A stretch of 64,000 nt of DNA, from assembly GCA_902806595.1 (NCBI GenBank), contig CADCXC010000004.1:2232001-2296000 (forward strand), in the 5' to 3' direction. Source of the DNA: Pyrenopolyporus hunteri (lineage: Eukaryota > Ascomycota > Sordariomycetes > Xylariales > Hypoxylaceae). Below are positions 25,887-37,904 of this stretch, one piece after another. The translations under genes and the position numbers were made by a program. Each line of letters begins with the position of its first letter. The stretch's first letter is position 1. The notes under the pieces are model-generated. The model was not told the origin of the DNA. It worked only from the letters and a program-made list of their open reading frames with translations, and did not search any database.

Positions 25887-28800
25887 TCATTGCGGGCCGA
25901 AGCCGGACCCAACGGCACTCGTATTGCTATCGTTCGAAGGGCTCGGGTTCATCGAGGTCCCTTCGCCAAAGTCTGGGCTCACGTCCTGCAGTATATCGTT
26001 CATCTCCTGCTCAGTGAAGTGGAAATCAAGATCCATATCCTCAGGTAGGGCGGCAAGCGCCGCGTCAGACGCCGCGGGATTCGCATCGGCAGTAACGACA
26101 GCGATATCAGCAGCCATGCCGGGCGTCAGAGGCGCCTCCGGGACCGAAGCCGACGCTGATGCCGAGGCCGAGGCAGGCGGGTCCGAGAGCCCGGCGATGG
26201 CGCCGCGCACGGAGGCCTTGAAGCGCTCGAGCAGGACGGGGTCGTCGCAGCTGGTGCGCTGCATGGCCATGATCTGGCGGGCGCGCTCGCGCAGCTGCTC
26301 GTCGGCGGGGAACGCGCCGGCGCGGCGGACCTCGCGCCGCACGTACTCCGTCAGCCCCGTCTCGAGCTCGCGGCTGCAGAACACCTTGGCCGGCGCCGGG
26401 TACCGCCGCGCGAAGCTGCGCAGGAACCGGCTCGCCGGCCGCGCCACCGCCCCCGACGACGGCGCCGCCCCCTCCCGGAACGAGATCGCCGCCAGCGGGT
26501 TCGGCGCCACGTACGGCGGCGCGAACCCGATGCCCCCCGAGCTCAGCGCCCACGCCGGGTCCCCGGGGTTCCCCAGCCCCGGCCCGCTTTCCGCCGGTAG
26601 GATTCCGACGTCTCGCTTGAACCGCTGCAGCCACTCGAAGTTGTCGGCTGCCGTCTGGTTCCAGGGGTCGTCGCTGGTGAGACAAGGTTAGCTTGGCTGA
26701 CTGGGTGTCTAGGTAGGTAGGTAGGTAGCTAGGGCTTGTCCCTATGCAGGGGGTAGGCTAGGGATATGTGGGTGACTTACTCGTCGTATACCAGCCACCG
26801 CGCTTGATAGCGGAGCTCATCGTCGGTCGGTACGTGTCGGTTGGGGTTATTAGGGGACATAGTGGAAGTAACAAAGCGGGTGAGGCCTTGAGCTAGGCGG
26901 CGGTAGCAGTTTGCGTCGTTGAGGAAGAAAGGACCGGTCTTGACGGAAGCCTTGGAGGTGCTGCTGGCTGCCGGCTGTTGAAAGTCGCTGAATAGGGGTC
27001 CGACGTATTGTGAATCCCTCGCTAAAGTTTGGGTCTGAGGCGGCGATGATCGGTTCTGACGGGTTGAGGAATCGCTTGCGGGGGAAACGTTGGGGGTGTT
27101 TCCGAGCGGATGTCTCTTCCGGAAGCGATGGAGCCAGTCCTTATCATCAGCCGCCGTCTGATTCCATTCGTCGTCGCTATCGTAGATAATGATGCGGGCC
27201 TTTCGTTGTAGGTCGGCGTCATTGGGTTCGATACCTACTGCCCTCTGCCCTAGGAGGTACTCGCCGAGCTCTTGCTCCAATCTACTGTAGTTGTGGATGG
27301 TAGAGTCGATAGTCTTAGGGTCCTTCGACCTCAGATTGACGTCCCCCACGTCCTCGCTGCGTGGCAGATGTGCCCGCTGCCTGAAGTTTTGCAGCCAGGT
27401 TGTAGAGCCATATATGAGACGCAGCAGCCAGTTCGCTATATCTTCCATCGGGTTACTAGACTTCTCCTCCATTCTACCAATGATGCGACACGCTTCGACT
27501 TGAAGCTCATGGTCCATAGCTGTTAGGCCCAGTAGTTGCTTCGCCTTAACGAAATCCTGCATCTGCCTCTCGCATTCGCAGTTATCGAAGATGTTCTCCT
27601 TTCCGATGACACGTAGCGAGGTTAATCGATTCTCCTGTAGGCCCCGAATCGGCCGAAAAGCTGCGTTCCGGGATAGCTCCTCCGAGGACATGACAAGATC
27701 ACGCAGCCATGACGGTGCTTCCCAACCCGAGGGCTTCGATTTGGCCTCGGATCCGAAGATGATGCAGCAGGCTTCTAACTGCACCTCGGCGTCGGTGGGT
27801 GCTCTCCCGTTATCTGTGGTGAAATTAGAAATCCAATACTGGAGTTCCCATTTCAGAAGCTCGTAGGCGTTGATCGGCGACGTCGGCGGGCTGCTGCTAG
27901 CCCTATAGGGTAAGGGGGTATTCCTCTCGTCATGAATCAAATCTGTTATCACCAATTAGAAGCTGCATAGGAGAGAAGCATGACAGTCTCTCACAAGGTG
28001 GAATAGAGTTTTCAACCATCTCAAGTACAGGAGCTTCGAAACCCCAGTCTCCCCGCCAGTCGGCCATAGTATTACCAGTCTTGAAATGCTCGGCAAGGTG
28101 GTCTACTCGAATCGTCCAGCTATCCAGCACGATACCGCAGAAACCGCATCGTGATCGGATCTCGGGAGAGGCCACTCGCCACTTATCCATGGCCCACGGA
28201 AGAAACTTCACATTATGCACGAGTTTGAGGTGCTGCCGTAGATGGTCCTTTCTATAGAATGTTCTCTCTTCCAGCGTGCGTTCGGTGCATCCCGAGAAAT
28301 TGTGCGACTCTACGTGGCCGTCATCCGGATTCGCTTCGCCGCAAAAGATACAGCTCGTCATGCCATTCTCGGGGTTTACAGCCCTGGGGCCGTCCGGAGA
28401 GCAAATCCAACGTTCAAGAGATAAATGTAAGGATTTCTCGTGCCGTTGCCAGTCGTGCTTAGTCCTGAACGTCTCCGTACAGAACGTACACTGAAAGGTC
28501 TTCAGCGGTTGGTTAAGGCTTTCCTCGGCTCGTGGAGGTGGGGCTCGACGGCGGCGACGTCGCCCTCGGGTTCGGACGAACGATGATAAGGAGTTGAAGG
28601 AGCCGCGCGATTTGCTAGAATACGCCGAGGCAAACGAACCGCCGCTCGAGTGGGAGGTGCCTAAACTGCTAGCAGACGACTGGTTGCACAGCGACTTACT
28701 AGACCCATCGTCCGAGTAGTTGGAAATATAGGGGCTGTTTCGACCAGAACCAGAGGTTTGCGAATATGAGTTGGAAGAGGCAGACACGGCTCTGGCAATA

Positions 28801-29744
28801 GCTGCCACGGAGGCAGGTTCGTTTTCCGGCGGAGAGTTCGCCCATCTCTGCAAGGGGTTCATGTTCTCGAATAAAGCTGGCGTGCCTCTCCGCTGGGGAA
28901 TATCGATGGCTTGGACATATCCTCGGCCGATATGAGGTGATGTAGCTCGAGTTGGTTGGATCTTGCCACGACGACGAGCATTCGCTAGCCAGTTAGTGAT
29001 CTGTGTTTTACTCAGGCCCGTAATCTTTTGTAGACCTTCTTTCTCCTCCTCTGTAGGGTAGGGATGTCTACTGTGCGTCGACACCCAGTTCTTCAAGATT
29101 TTGACTGACTCGCGAGAGAACCGCGTGCCGCTCTTGGGCGTAATCTGAGGCTTTGGCGACGGCGGGATACCCCCTACGGGGGCAAGAAGGCCTGGCAAAG
29201 CCGGTGCCGAAGTGATCATAGCAGTCAATTCATCCTCGTGTAGAATGGAAGTCTCTGGTCTGTCACCCATTATCGGCCAGGGGTTGGCAGGGAAAGTCGC
29301 GCCCGCTTCGGCGGTTAGGTTATTTTCCAAAGGTCCAAAACTGCATTCACATCGTAGTGCAACACAACTCGTACAATAACCCTTGTATTTACCTTCTCTT
29401 ATTCGCTTGCATTGATAACCACCCATTGCGCAGTGCGTGCAAGGCGCCTCGGGTACCTCCCAGTAGAGCTGCGAGTTGGCCGCAGAATCCGACTCAGGAA
29501 GAGCCGACAAATCAACGTCCTGCGGTATCTGAGTTGACTCAAAGTGTTCAAGAGCCCAATATGACCAATCGTCTCCATCGACGTCCCCGAAGACGAGGTC
29601 CATATTGGGTTGGTCCGTTGATGCGGCGACAGCACCGAGGGAGCCTGCGCCCTCCGATGAGTCCACAGCATTAGAGCTGGTGCCGACCACGGCAGCGTCC
29701 CAATTGACGAATTCCATCTCCTCCAACTCGTCGATGGTCGTCAT
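25887..29744 (-). CDS. Zn2Cys6/homeobox/C2H2 protein with five HTH-like repeats
   Basis: Exons 29744-27995, 27942-26781 and 26673-25887 give 1232 aa; introns are 52 and 107 nt. Both joins keep phase, giving ENSIPPYLIHDERN and LVYDDDDPWNQT. Order: an acidic N-terminus; a Zn2Cys6-like cluster C102-x2-C105-x6-C112-x11-C124-x2-C127-x6-C134; a TALE-type (KN) homeobox at about 206-262 with PYPTEEEK and NWLANARRR; a Ser-rich linker and Arg block; three zinc-finger-like units (C419/C422/H435/H440; C465/C468 with a later finger ending H505/H510; C533/C536/H549/H553). The tail carries five degenerate repeats at about 610-669, 706-773, 803-862, 929-990 and 1070-1125. Each has a helix, PxDxExQxxA and a W-L-x-x-F ending, resembling Tc5/CENP-B helix-turn-helix domains. 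Probably a nuclear DNA-binding regulator. The 3' exon is strikingly GC-rich compared with its neighbours. Confidence 0.85.
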
Positions 29745-31821
29745 TTAAGGGCGTGGCAATCAAGTAACAAATTTACAGGTAGGGCGTGACAAACGGCAGA
29801 GACAAGAGAGGTACTAGTGCAAATTATTACATCCGTCTTGGTCTTTAAGAATTTCCGGATGGGATAAAGGTATAAATTGGACGAACGGATGAGTCAAACA
29901 GGAAGACGTTCCTATTTAGGGCCGAGGAGATCCGGGGAAAAAGACACGAACCAGCTCTAACCTTTGGGGGATTAAACGGGGGGAAAAGGGCTAGAACTAG
30001 AGGCACGCGACAAAACGGTTCCTCATGAGGTAGACACTTGTAGGAATTTACCGAGTTGCATAATATCAACATGCATTGCATACGCCGCGCCGCTTGTCGC
30101 TTGAAGCCGGACGCACGTAGACGAAGATCACTGAGTGAAACAAGAGTCATCGTCCGTTCGAACCCGTTCACTCTATCGCGAGGACCGCAGAGAGTCGTTC
30201 CGGTCTCTGCTGACTGCGCCGAACTAATCCATGTAATCATGTATAAATGTGGAGTGCGCGCCCTTGGGTTGACGAGCAGGGCGTTGGTCAAAAAAAGGCG
30301 GGGAGAAAGGGGTCATCATTGGCTGATGATTACAAGTCCATTCGCGTATTACTGCGACTGTATATGTTCATGTCCTGTACTGTGCAGACGTGACCGAGCA
30401 AAGCTGTCCACACCGCCAAGATGGCCCGAGATATGAAATATGCTAAGCTGATGAAGTCTCTATCAGGAGGATGTAGGCTGGAGTGGGGTTTACCATTGCA
30501 TATCAAGAGTCCTTAGAGACATTTCTAGAAGCCTCGTAGAGAAGAACACGGCTGAGATTCGAGTCCGTTTCACAGCATAATGACCCAAATTCCAAATAGT
30601 CCCTATGTAAATAGAGCAATACTTTGACCCCCAATTTTAATCAAGTTTATATGTGAGCAAGTCCACGGTCTCTCAGCACGCCGAGGTCTATCAAACTTCA
30701 ACGTATCGAAGACATGTCTCACCCAATTAAAGCGTGAGACAACTACGATACCTTGCGACCCTGTTGATTTCGCGAATCGGGATTACCAACGAAGCCGTAG
30801 TATATGCTACTTAGGGAATGGTATAGGCAGCTTCAGCCTATTAAGTTGAAGGGAATTCATCCCCCAAAGATAAGCCTTTAGTCCTTTATATAGAAATAAC
30901 CTAAGACCGTAACCATATCTAGGGATTTAAACTTGGATTGTCTTTTATTAGGCTTACTGAGTTTAGCTCTTATTGCTTTTCATTAAGGTAATAACTATTT
31001 AATACAATCCCTATCATAGATTGGCTAACTTCTATAGACTTCACATATGGCCCAGCAGGATCATGTTTCCAAATAGTGGGGCGTAAGACATTAAGGCATC
31101 AGACTACACTAGAAAGGGCTAGTATGTACTACTCCATACAGATTTATATGCAAAGATACCTTCATTACCTAATTACCTAATTACCTAATCACCGTAATTC
31201 CTTTTTATACATTGATATAGGTGGAGCCTTGCTCTGTACCTCCTTATACTAATTTGTATTATATAGTACTTACTAACCCTTTATAGTAAATCTTGATGCC
31301 TGGCGCATTGGCGCCTTGGCGCCCCATTATTTGGAAACATGATCCTGCTGGGTTATAGTCTTTTCACTATCCCCCACTTTCGCAGTAAACTCGATAAACG
31401 CCATATGCACAAATCGCTCCTGCATCTCCAACATAGTGATTATAATACGTCCTTCACCGGTCTAGATCGATATTGAAGCACTTGTACTCCTGGTTCCTTA
31501 CCACCACAGAAGTTAAGAAGTCTCTAATAGTCTCTAATAGTCTCTCCTGTTCAAGACAACAAGATAAGCAACGCCAGGTGGTACACGAATATTAACTATA
31601 TCATGTTACCCATACCTAACTTATATGGAGCTAGAGCTATCCAAAAAATGGCGGGGTCATAGCATTCGGCGATCCAATTGAACAGCCTATTGGAGCTCAT
31701 TTCCAGGCAAACCATTCTGTATTTGAAATCCACTGTTCAGTAAACAGAGCTACCTATCTCTCTACAACGACTTTCCGTTCGCTAAAGCCATTCCCCAAAG
31801 ACATTGCATTCGCCCCAATCA
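29745..31821. other. Intergenic region with MITE-like element
   Basis: 2.1 kb upstream of the homeobox gene and downstream of the MDR oxidoreductase. It holds the inverted-repeat element at 31051-31352 and short direct repeats such as TCTCTAATAG near 31513-31535. No gene is supported. Confidence 0.5.
31051..31352. mobile_element. MITE-like element with 33-bp terminal inverted repeats
   Basis: The left end 31051-31083 (begins CCCAGCAGGATCATGTTTCC) and right end 31320-31352 are reverse complements with one mismatch (33 bp). The 302-bp unit has no coding capacity. Inside are three copies of an ATTACCTA octamer near 31164-31188 and TTGGCGCC-type repeats next to the right end. I cannot define a convincing target duplication: the flanks read ATATGG on the left and TTATAG on the right. 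It is probably a non-autonomous DNA transposon whose family is unknown. Confidence 0.7.
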
Positions 31822-32838
31822 TCATAGTGTGACGACTATTTTCCTGCATGAGACGCTGTCGGACTTTCCAAGGTCGATTGCAGCTTGGACATTCTCCAAA
31901 CCTTCGCCAACAATCAGCGGTTTGGGCAAGCACTGGAACTTCTTCTCAGCCAAGGCGGCCGGGAGATACTGTTCAAAGATGAGAGGGCCAACCTCGTTAT
32001 CCTTGAGCGTTGTGGCAAATACCATCTTGGCTTGAATGCCTGCGGGGACGTCGGTCGGCTGTGTAGCACAAGCTACGATCTTGGTGCCCTGGATCTTATC
32101 GACTATCTCAAATATGGCCTTCTCCGAGCCGCGTTGGATAGCATAGGCACCAACGCTTGTCTTTCCTTTGAAGGCCTCAATTATATCCTGCGCGACGGTC
32201 AAGCTATTGTAGTCGAAGACGCGTGCAGCACCGAGTTTCTTGCAGTAATCGAAGTTCTTGGGAGACGAAGTTGTATAGACCTCATAACCAGAAGCGACGG
32301 CTAGTTGAATGGCACAAGTACCGACGCTCGAGGCACCAGCCCAGACCAGCAAGGTCTTGCCGTTAGGCTTTGGGTCGAGGCTCGGGTAGTCGAGAGCCAG
32401 GAAATCCTTTTGGTACAGTCCGCACGCCGCCGTAGCCACTCCAAGGGGAACCACAGAGGCGTCAGCAAAGTCAAGGTCTGCCGGGATAGGGGTGGCTATC
32501 TTCGCTTCAAGGACGACGTAATTCTGAAAGCCGCCGGATCGAGTATCAAAACTGGGAGTTAAACCGAGCACGCGATCGCCGACCTTGTACTTATTGACGT
32601 TGGGGCCGACCTCGACGACCGTGCCCGCGACGTCGCTTCCCCCTACATACGGATACTGGAGCCAAGAAAAGAGGTCTTCTCCCAAGATCTGGATGTACCA
32701 GTCCATGGGGTTGACGGCAGCGGCGGCCACTTTGACGATGATCTCCCCATCCTCGGCGGTTGGGTATGGTGCAGAATCGACCTTGATCGGATACGCCTTA
32801 GGCGCAGTGAGCAAGGCGGCTTTGTTAATAGGGGCCAT
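31822..32838 (-). CDS. Zinc-type MDR oxidoreductase (enoyl reductase/ToxD-like)
   Basis: Single exon of 338 aa from MAPINKAALL. The protein is a medium-chain dehydrogenase/reductase. The N-terminal GroES-like half has AAVNPMDWYIQ, PYVGGSDVAGTVVEVG and YKVGDRVLG. The Rossmann half has VWAGASSVGTCAIQLA at about 166-181 and the TTSSPKNFDYCKKLGA segment typical of NADPH-binding members. The structural-zinc cysteine cluster of classical alcohol dehydrogenases is missing, as in the quinone/enoyl reductase branch that includes fungal ToxD-like and trans-acting enoyl reductases. No polyketide synthase or other cluster gene lies next to it in this window, so a role in secondary metabolism is not supported. 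Substrate unknown. Confidence 0.9.
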   Translation of the reverse strand: MAPINKAALLTAPKAYPIKVDSAPYPTAEDGEIIVKVAAAAVNPMDWYIQILGEDLFSWLQYPYVGGSDVAGTVVEVGPNVNKYKVGDRVLGLTPSFDTRSGGFQNYVVLEAKIATPIPADLDFADASVVPLGVATAACGLYQKDFLALDYPSLDPKPNGKTLLVWAGASSVGTCAIQLAVASGYEVYTTSSPKNFDYCKKLGAARVFDYNSLTVAQDIIEAFKGKTSVGAYAIQRGSEKAIFEIVDKIQGTKIVACATQPTDVPAGIQAKMVFATTLKDNEVGPLIFEQYLPAALAEKKFQCLPKPLIVGEGLENVQAAIDLGKSDSVSCRKIVVTL

Positions 32839-35800
32839 ATTTAAGCAGCGTTTCGTTGTTAGGTGTGGTTAGGGTGGCTGTTGCGTTTCGCTTTTTGGTC
32901 AAAGCTAGAATTATAAAGTGTCTGATCCGAGTATGAGATTGTCCTGGAGACTAAGATAAACAGCATCGAGCCGTCATCGGGAGGACCTTTTATATTGTGG
33001 GAGCTTCCTAAACATTTCAACATCATTGCGATCGATGCGAATATCGATACATACGTCCTACCGGGACGGTACAAGAGACAGTCCGACTGGCAAGACGGCG
33101 GCCACTCAGACACCATCGAGGTTCAGTTCGCGACACAACGAACCTCCCGATAGAAGTCAGACTGGCTTCGTAAACCGGTACCTCCGGTGAGGTCCTATCT
33201 CCGGCTGACCAAAACACGCCGAACGGACCCGATTTTTAACAGGGGCCACGTTAAAATATAGAAGGGTCCCTAGGGCTGCCGCGCATATATCATTGTGTAG
33301 ATCACTATCAATCCAGGGCCCAGCTCACCGAAACCACTATAATTACAGCAGAGTTAGGGCGTATTTTATTGCGTTCGTAGCACCGCCTACGTCCCTAAAT
33401 TATACCAAATAAGAGACTCCCCTAGTTAATAATACAATACAAAGCAGTACCTGCCAACTTTACTTACCACTTTAAACAGTAGTAAATAGCGCTATAACCC
33501 TACTTATTACAGCGAGTAAATTTACAGACCAGCTACCTTAGTTAGGTACCTACCTAGGTAAGTTTCGATAATCGGCTCGTTTAGGTCGGGAATACTAGTA
33601 AATATAGGTAGTTATAGGAGGGTCGCTAACCTCATATAGGACCGACAATCTCCGGTTTTCCTAACTCCTGAGATATACGCGTTTATAATCACGCAGAAAC
33701 TGGAACAAGAGTCGTAACTTAGGCTGGTGTTCCCCTTCAGATATAATAGTTTGTGGGGGCACCGCGGGGTTTTGTCCCGGGACATCACTTAGATCTCGGC
33801 CCCGCCATTAATATAATGTAGACATCTTAAGTTTGCCGCGGTTACCACGCCTTAGGTACTTGTACCCTTATAAAGCTTCCTCAACATGTCCTAGACATAT
33901 ACTCGCTTATTTCTGGTTAAAGTTCTAATGAGTTTCGAAACTAACATAGGTCAGTAGAGTTAAAAGAAAAGTGCCTGGCGTAGCTTTAGAGCTCGTGGAC
34001 CCCATATCGGTGGTTCCATGCGCATTGTGCCATTCCTCATATGAGTACTACCAGTAGAATGAAATAATACACAATCACTCAACACAATATATTATTTCGC
34101 TCCTGTAGGGCATATAACCGAGGCGAGACGAATTATTATTTCCGCCTTCGGGGGCCGAAACACAGCCCTTTTCATTGGTTAATTTTTACGACCGGAACAA
34201 CTAATATAAGAAGCATATTTGGTGCCTACCAGGTAAGCTTGGGAAGTCTCTAAGAACACAAATCGACAATATCCTCGAATAATTAGAAATACCCACCTAC
34301 ATTAACATGCATATTGAAAATTAGGGTTATATGAATTGCTCTCAAGTAATTGTAAGTGCGCATGTCGGGCCGACGGTGTTTTCTGCGCAAGGTTAATCAG
34401 GTTGTCTTATTGCTAACCCAGTCTCAAGAGATCTTGAGGCTGGCTAATTCCAGTGATAACCAGATGCTCCGCCCGACTCGAGGAGAAACTTGACGAGCTT
34501 ACTTTATATCCGAAGGTTCAGAAGGACGGAAGAAAAAAACTAACTACCTATATGTAAAGGTCAGAGGTGGATAATTAGGCGCTATCAGTTAGCACCTCGA
34601 TCCCAGCGTCAAGTCCCCATAATCTTAGATATTAAACAACCTCGAATACGTACCTGAGCTCCCCTAATCTTCATATCTTGACGATAACATTTTAAGCCAC
34701 ATCGGGAATAATGTTATGTTCTAAGACGAGAACCTCGTAGTTATATTTAATGATGCAACTGATGAGATTATTAAGTTGTCCCAAGTTTTTTGAGACTGGC
34801 CCTACGTTATCTTGACTCGATAGTGGGGAAGAACGAATCCTACATCTAGGCTCTCAGTGCTCTCCGAAAGATGAGGACAGTAGGTTCGCACAATCGCTAG
34901 AGCTTGGAGGTGATTCCCCATTATACGGTGTATTAACAGCTCCTCGAAAGATCTTTTAGTACTACATAAAACCTAGAGCATGTCCCTCCATCGCAACTGA
35001 TATCAGCTCTCACCTCTCCTATCGACTTGAATCATATCCCGAGGGATACAACAAGGGTTACTTTCAAGCAACCAATGAAATACAACCGTGATCGCTTCGT
35101 AATCATCAGCCAGCCAGTCAAACCAAAAGCAGATCCCAAACAGGAAATAAGCTCTAGATTGGCCAAGCCTATTCCCGAGATGTAATTTGTACTTCGCAAA
35201 AAACCTTCCATGTATTCTTTCGCAGGCGACACATCGTTGATAATGAGGTCATACCCAACTAGCGATGAAGTATATCTCGAATCGCTTTAGGCCCGTTCCT
35301 AGAAAGCTTGAAACACGGATGGTTCTCCATACTACGTAGAGCTCCCTCGCTAACATGACGGCAGATCGCCTCGCGGAACGCTATCCGGTCCATCCTCCCG
35401 AGCGAGGATTTCGACGTGAATCATATCATCAAAGCCACAAACTTACGATTTCGTTCTAATATGTAAGGAACAAGCGGAGCTTGTTGATATACTTATATTC
35501 ACTACTATTCAGACCCCCCTCGTCCTTTACCAAGATACTTTGACCACTATTTCCCGTCATATTGGGTAGGCTAAATAGTAGCAATCATACCAAGTACGTG
35601 GATATCTAGGCGGAAAAGGAGAACTTCGTACTTCCCTCAATCAAAGCAGGGTCATAAATAAGGCTGACAATTTATGTTCATCATATCATAGTATCATAAG
35701 GGTGAGTCTAAGCGAATCGTCCGTTGCTAAAAAGTGATTAGTCGTATTGAAGGATTAGGGGATCTAGGTACGTGAGAACTAAATGTCAGGAGTATCAGCC

Positions 35801-36903
35801 TGTTTCGTCTTTGATTCCATTGATGGTACTGGAAGCGTACGGTTTCAATGCGCCCGAGAACTATTCAGGATCTTGGCTGGGTGACAGCTGAAAACCCTTG
35901 CATGCATCTTCTGTATTGTACCCCGCGGCATCTACATCTAAGACAGGAGAGGTTTGGAAGAGAACGCATGTGTCGCGGTGGAATTTAGATGGTTCGCGAG
36001 CGTTCGTCTGGTAATCCCCCGACGCATTTTCGCGGGGCTTTCCCCTCAGCAGCCTAGGGCACGGGAAGTTCGAAGATGATACTCCTATCGTCTACTAGAT
36101 CGTAGCGCGACTCCTAGCCTAACCGTAATACGCATCCGACTTACAGGTAGGTCATGGTAGGGCGAATTAAAGGTACTACTACACGTAGACGTTAGCGTTA
36201 GGCTCGGTAATTACCTCGTGCTACCCCCTTCACTTGCGTACTCATACCGAGTATTGTGCGGCCCTCTGTCGGTATTGCTCGAGACCATGTGGCAAATGGC
36301 GTAGAGTCCGAGCAGGTATATATCAGGTAGCTTGGTATCCAGTTAATTCCTGGCAGTACTAACTAATTCACTAATGTAGCCGCCCGAGCAGCCCGTCCAG
36401 TGGCGCTGGATAAGCTTACTCTGATTCAGCTTACAGATTAATGTCAGCTTTGGCCTTGAGGGGGATTGGCTATTAGGGATGGAGGACAACCTTAGGTACC
36501 TCACAAGGGTTCGAGCCCCCGAGGGATTCCTTTGCGTCTTGAGTGAAAGAGGAATTGATTACAGAATGCTTTCGTCATCGTCGGGCTCAAGTTAGGGAAA
36601 CGAAGGTGGTTCGACCTCAATTTGAATATGTTAATCGATAATCGCATTGGTAGGTACTCAAGAGCGCCCGATAACTAATACCCCAAGACGATGTGTCAAA
36701 TGAGGCGCTCATTAACAGTGAACCTCCATTCCCGAAATTTTGTGCTGAGTCGCTTCATATGTTTTCCAAGAGTAGAAAACGCCCACGTGAACACCCAACT
36801 CCGACGCTATGGTATCATTTTATAAAAGTATGTCTCATCGTAATATGCCAACCAATATGTAATAGTACACGGTAAAATACTCAGCGGGGGACCGTCTGAG
36901 ACG
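32839..36903. other. Large gene-free region, possibly with decayed sequence
   Basis: 4.1 kb without a supportable gene. A TAGGTACC/CCTA run lies at 33541-33562. A minus-strand stretch at about 35020-35320 has a broken, weakly protein-like translation with several stops. The rest looks random and AT-leaning. Confidence 0.5.
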
Positions 36904-37904
36904 TTATGTTTCTACAAGCGCAGCGTGTACCGCGGAGCCCCCTAAACCGGGATTGTTCAGTGCTGTCTCGTTTTGCGGGCCAGGCTTTAGATAGCAATTG
37001 CCCGGCGCGGTCGAGTCGTAGGCGAAAGTGCGGTTGGTCCAGGCCGGGATAAAACTAACTCCAGCGCAGGTGGCGTTTTTCGAGGTGGAATTGCCGGAGA
37101 AATCCAAGGGCATATAAAAAGAGTAGGAGGCGCAGGCGTCAATGCAGTCGTCGAAGTTCCCCACGAAGAGTGAGGCGAGGGGAGCGTTCGGAGTATCGCT
37201 ATTGCAGTATATCGTGAAAGTTGGTCTTCGGAAAACTTTTATGGGGGGTAATTAGCAATCGTTCCAGTCTGCCGCCCTCATAAATACCGATTTCGAACAC
37301 TCACATTGAGACGCATATGTGGTCCCTGTCACGCCAGCTGAGTTCGTGGAGCATCCTTTATCAATATTACTATAATCCGTCGGCGCCGTCGCTGGCGCTG
37401 TTACGGTGACGGTCGCTGGCGAGGCGCTCAGCGCCGCCAAACGCGCTTCTGCGTCGTTCGCTCGGCTCGTCTCAACCCCCGTTCCCGCCGCCAAGCCAAT
37501 GACGGCCGCGGATAAAAGCGCAATGATAATAGACAGAATAAACACCAGCAGCGAGCATCCTAATATTCGTAATGGCGGTTTCCCATGCTCAGATGCTTGT
37601 GTAGGGCCATATCCGAAGTAGGTGTCATACGTATACGACGAAGGGGCCCGGGTTTCGACGGGCGCGAATCCCGTATGTATCGTCGACGGGTTCGTTAACT
37701 CTTCAGGCTTTATAGGAGTCACTGGCGTGCGCTGTCCGTACGTGGCTACTTCCGGCACGGAAGGAGGCTGGTGAACCTCTGGGAAATTCTGGGGTATTAA
37801 TTCGGGCGCTTCGTCGTACTGAGACACGGTTTGCGTGCTAGTCAGTCATACGAGCCAGGAGAATTAAATCATCGTAATAGCAAAGTACTCACTCTCGGGG
37901 GCAT
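36904..37904 (-). CDS. Single-pass membrane protein with extracellular PAN-like cysteine domain
   Basis: Exons 37904-37893, 37818-37305 and 37235-36904 give 285 aa; introns are 74 and 69 nt. The first exon encodes only MPPR; it is used because the main frame has no ATG of its own and the GTGAGT/CTCAG intron restores frame. The cytosolic N-terminus is Pro-rich. One strong membrane helix (ILGCSLLVFILSIIIALLSA) is followed by a short coiled segment (ETSRANDAEARLAAL) and a Thr/Ala-rich stalk. The outer domain has a PAN/apple-like cysteine pattern: IYCNSD, FDDCIDACASY, CAGVSFIP and NCYLKPG, with several N-glycosylation sequons (NST, NAT, NRT, NET). Many filamentous ascomycetes encode such wall-facing proteins; function unknown. 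The last junction (37304/37236) uses a weak AAAAG acceptor. Confidence 0.68.

Noticed and set aside
26107..26685. 192-residue minus frame and the 255-residue plus frame in the GC-rich exon
   Set aside because: Both are alternate frames over the last exon of the homeobox gene, kept open by GC-rich composition (few stops).
36500..36530. GGTTCGAGCCCC sequence resembling a tRNA T-arm
   Set aside because: No matching acceptor, D- or anticodon stems could be built around it; the T-stem itself is imperfect.
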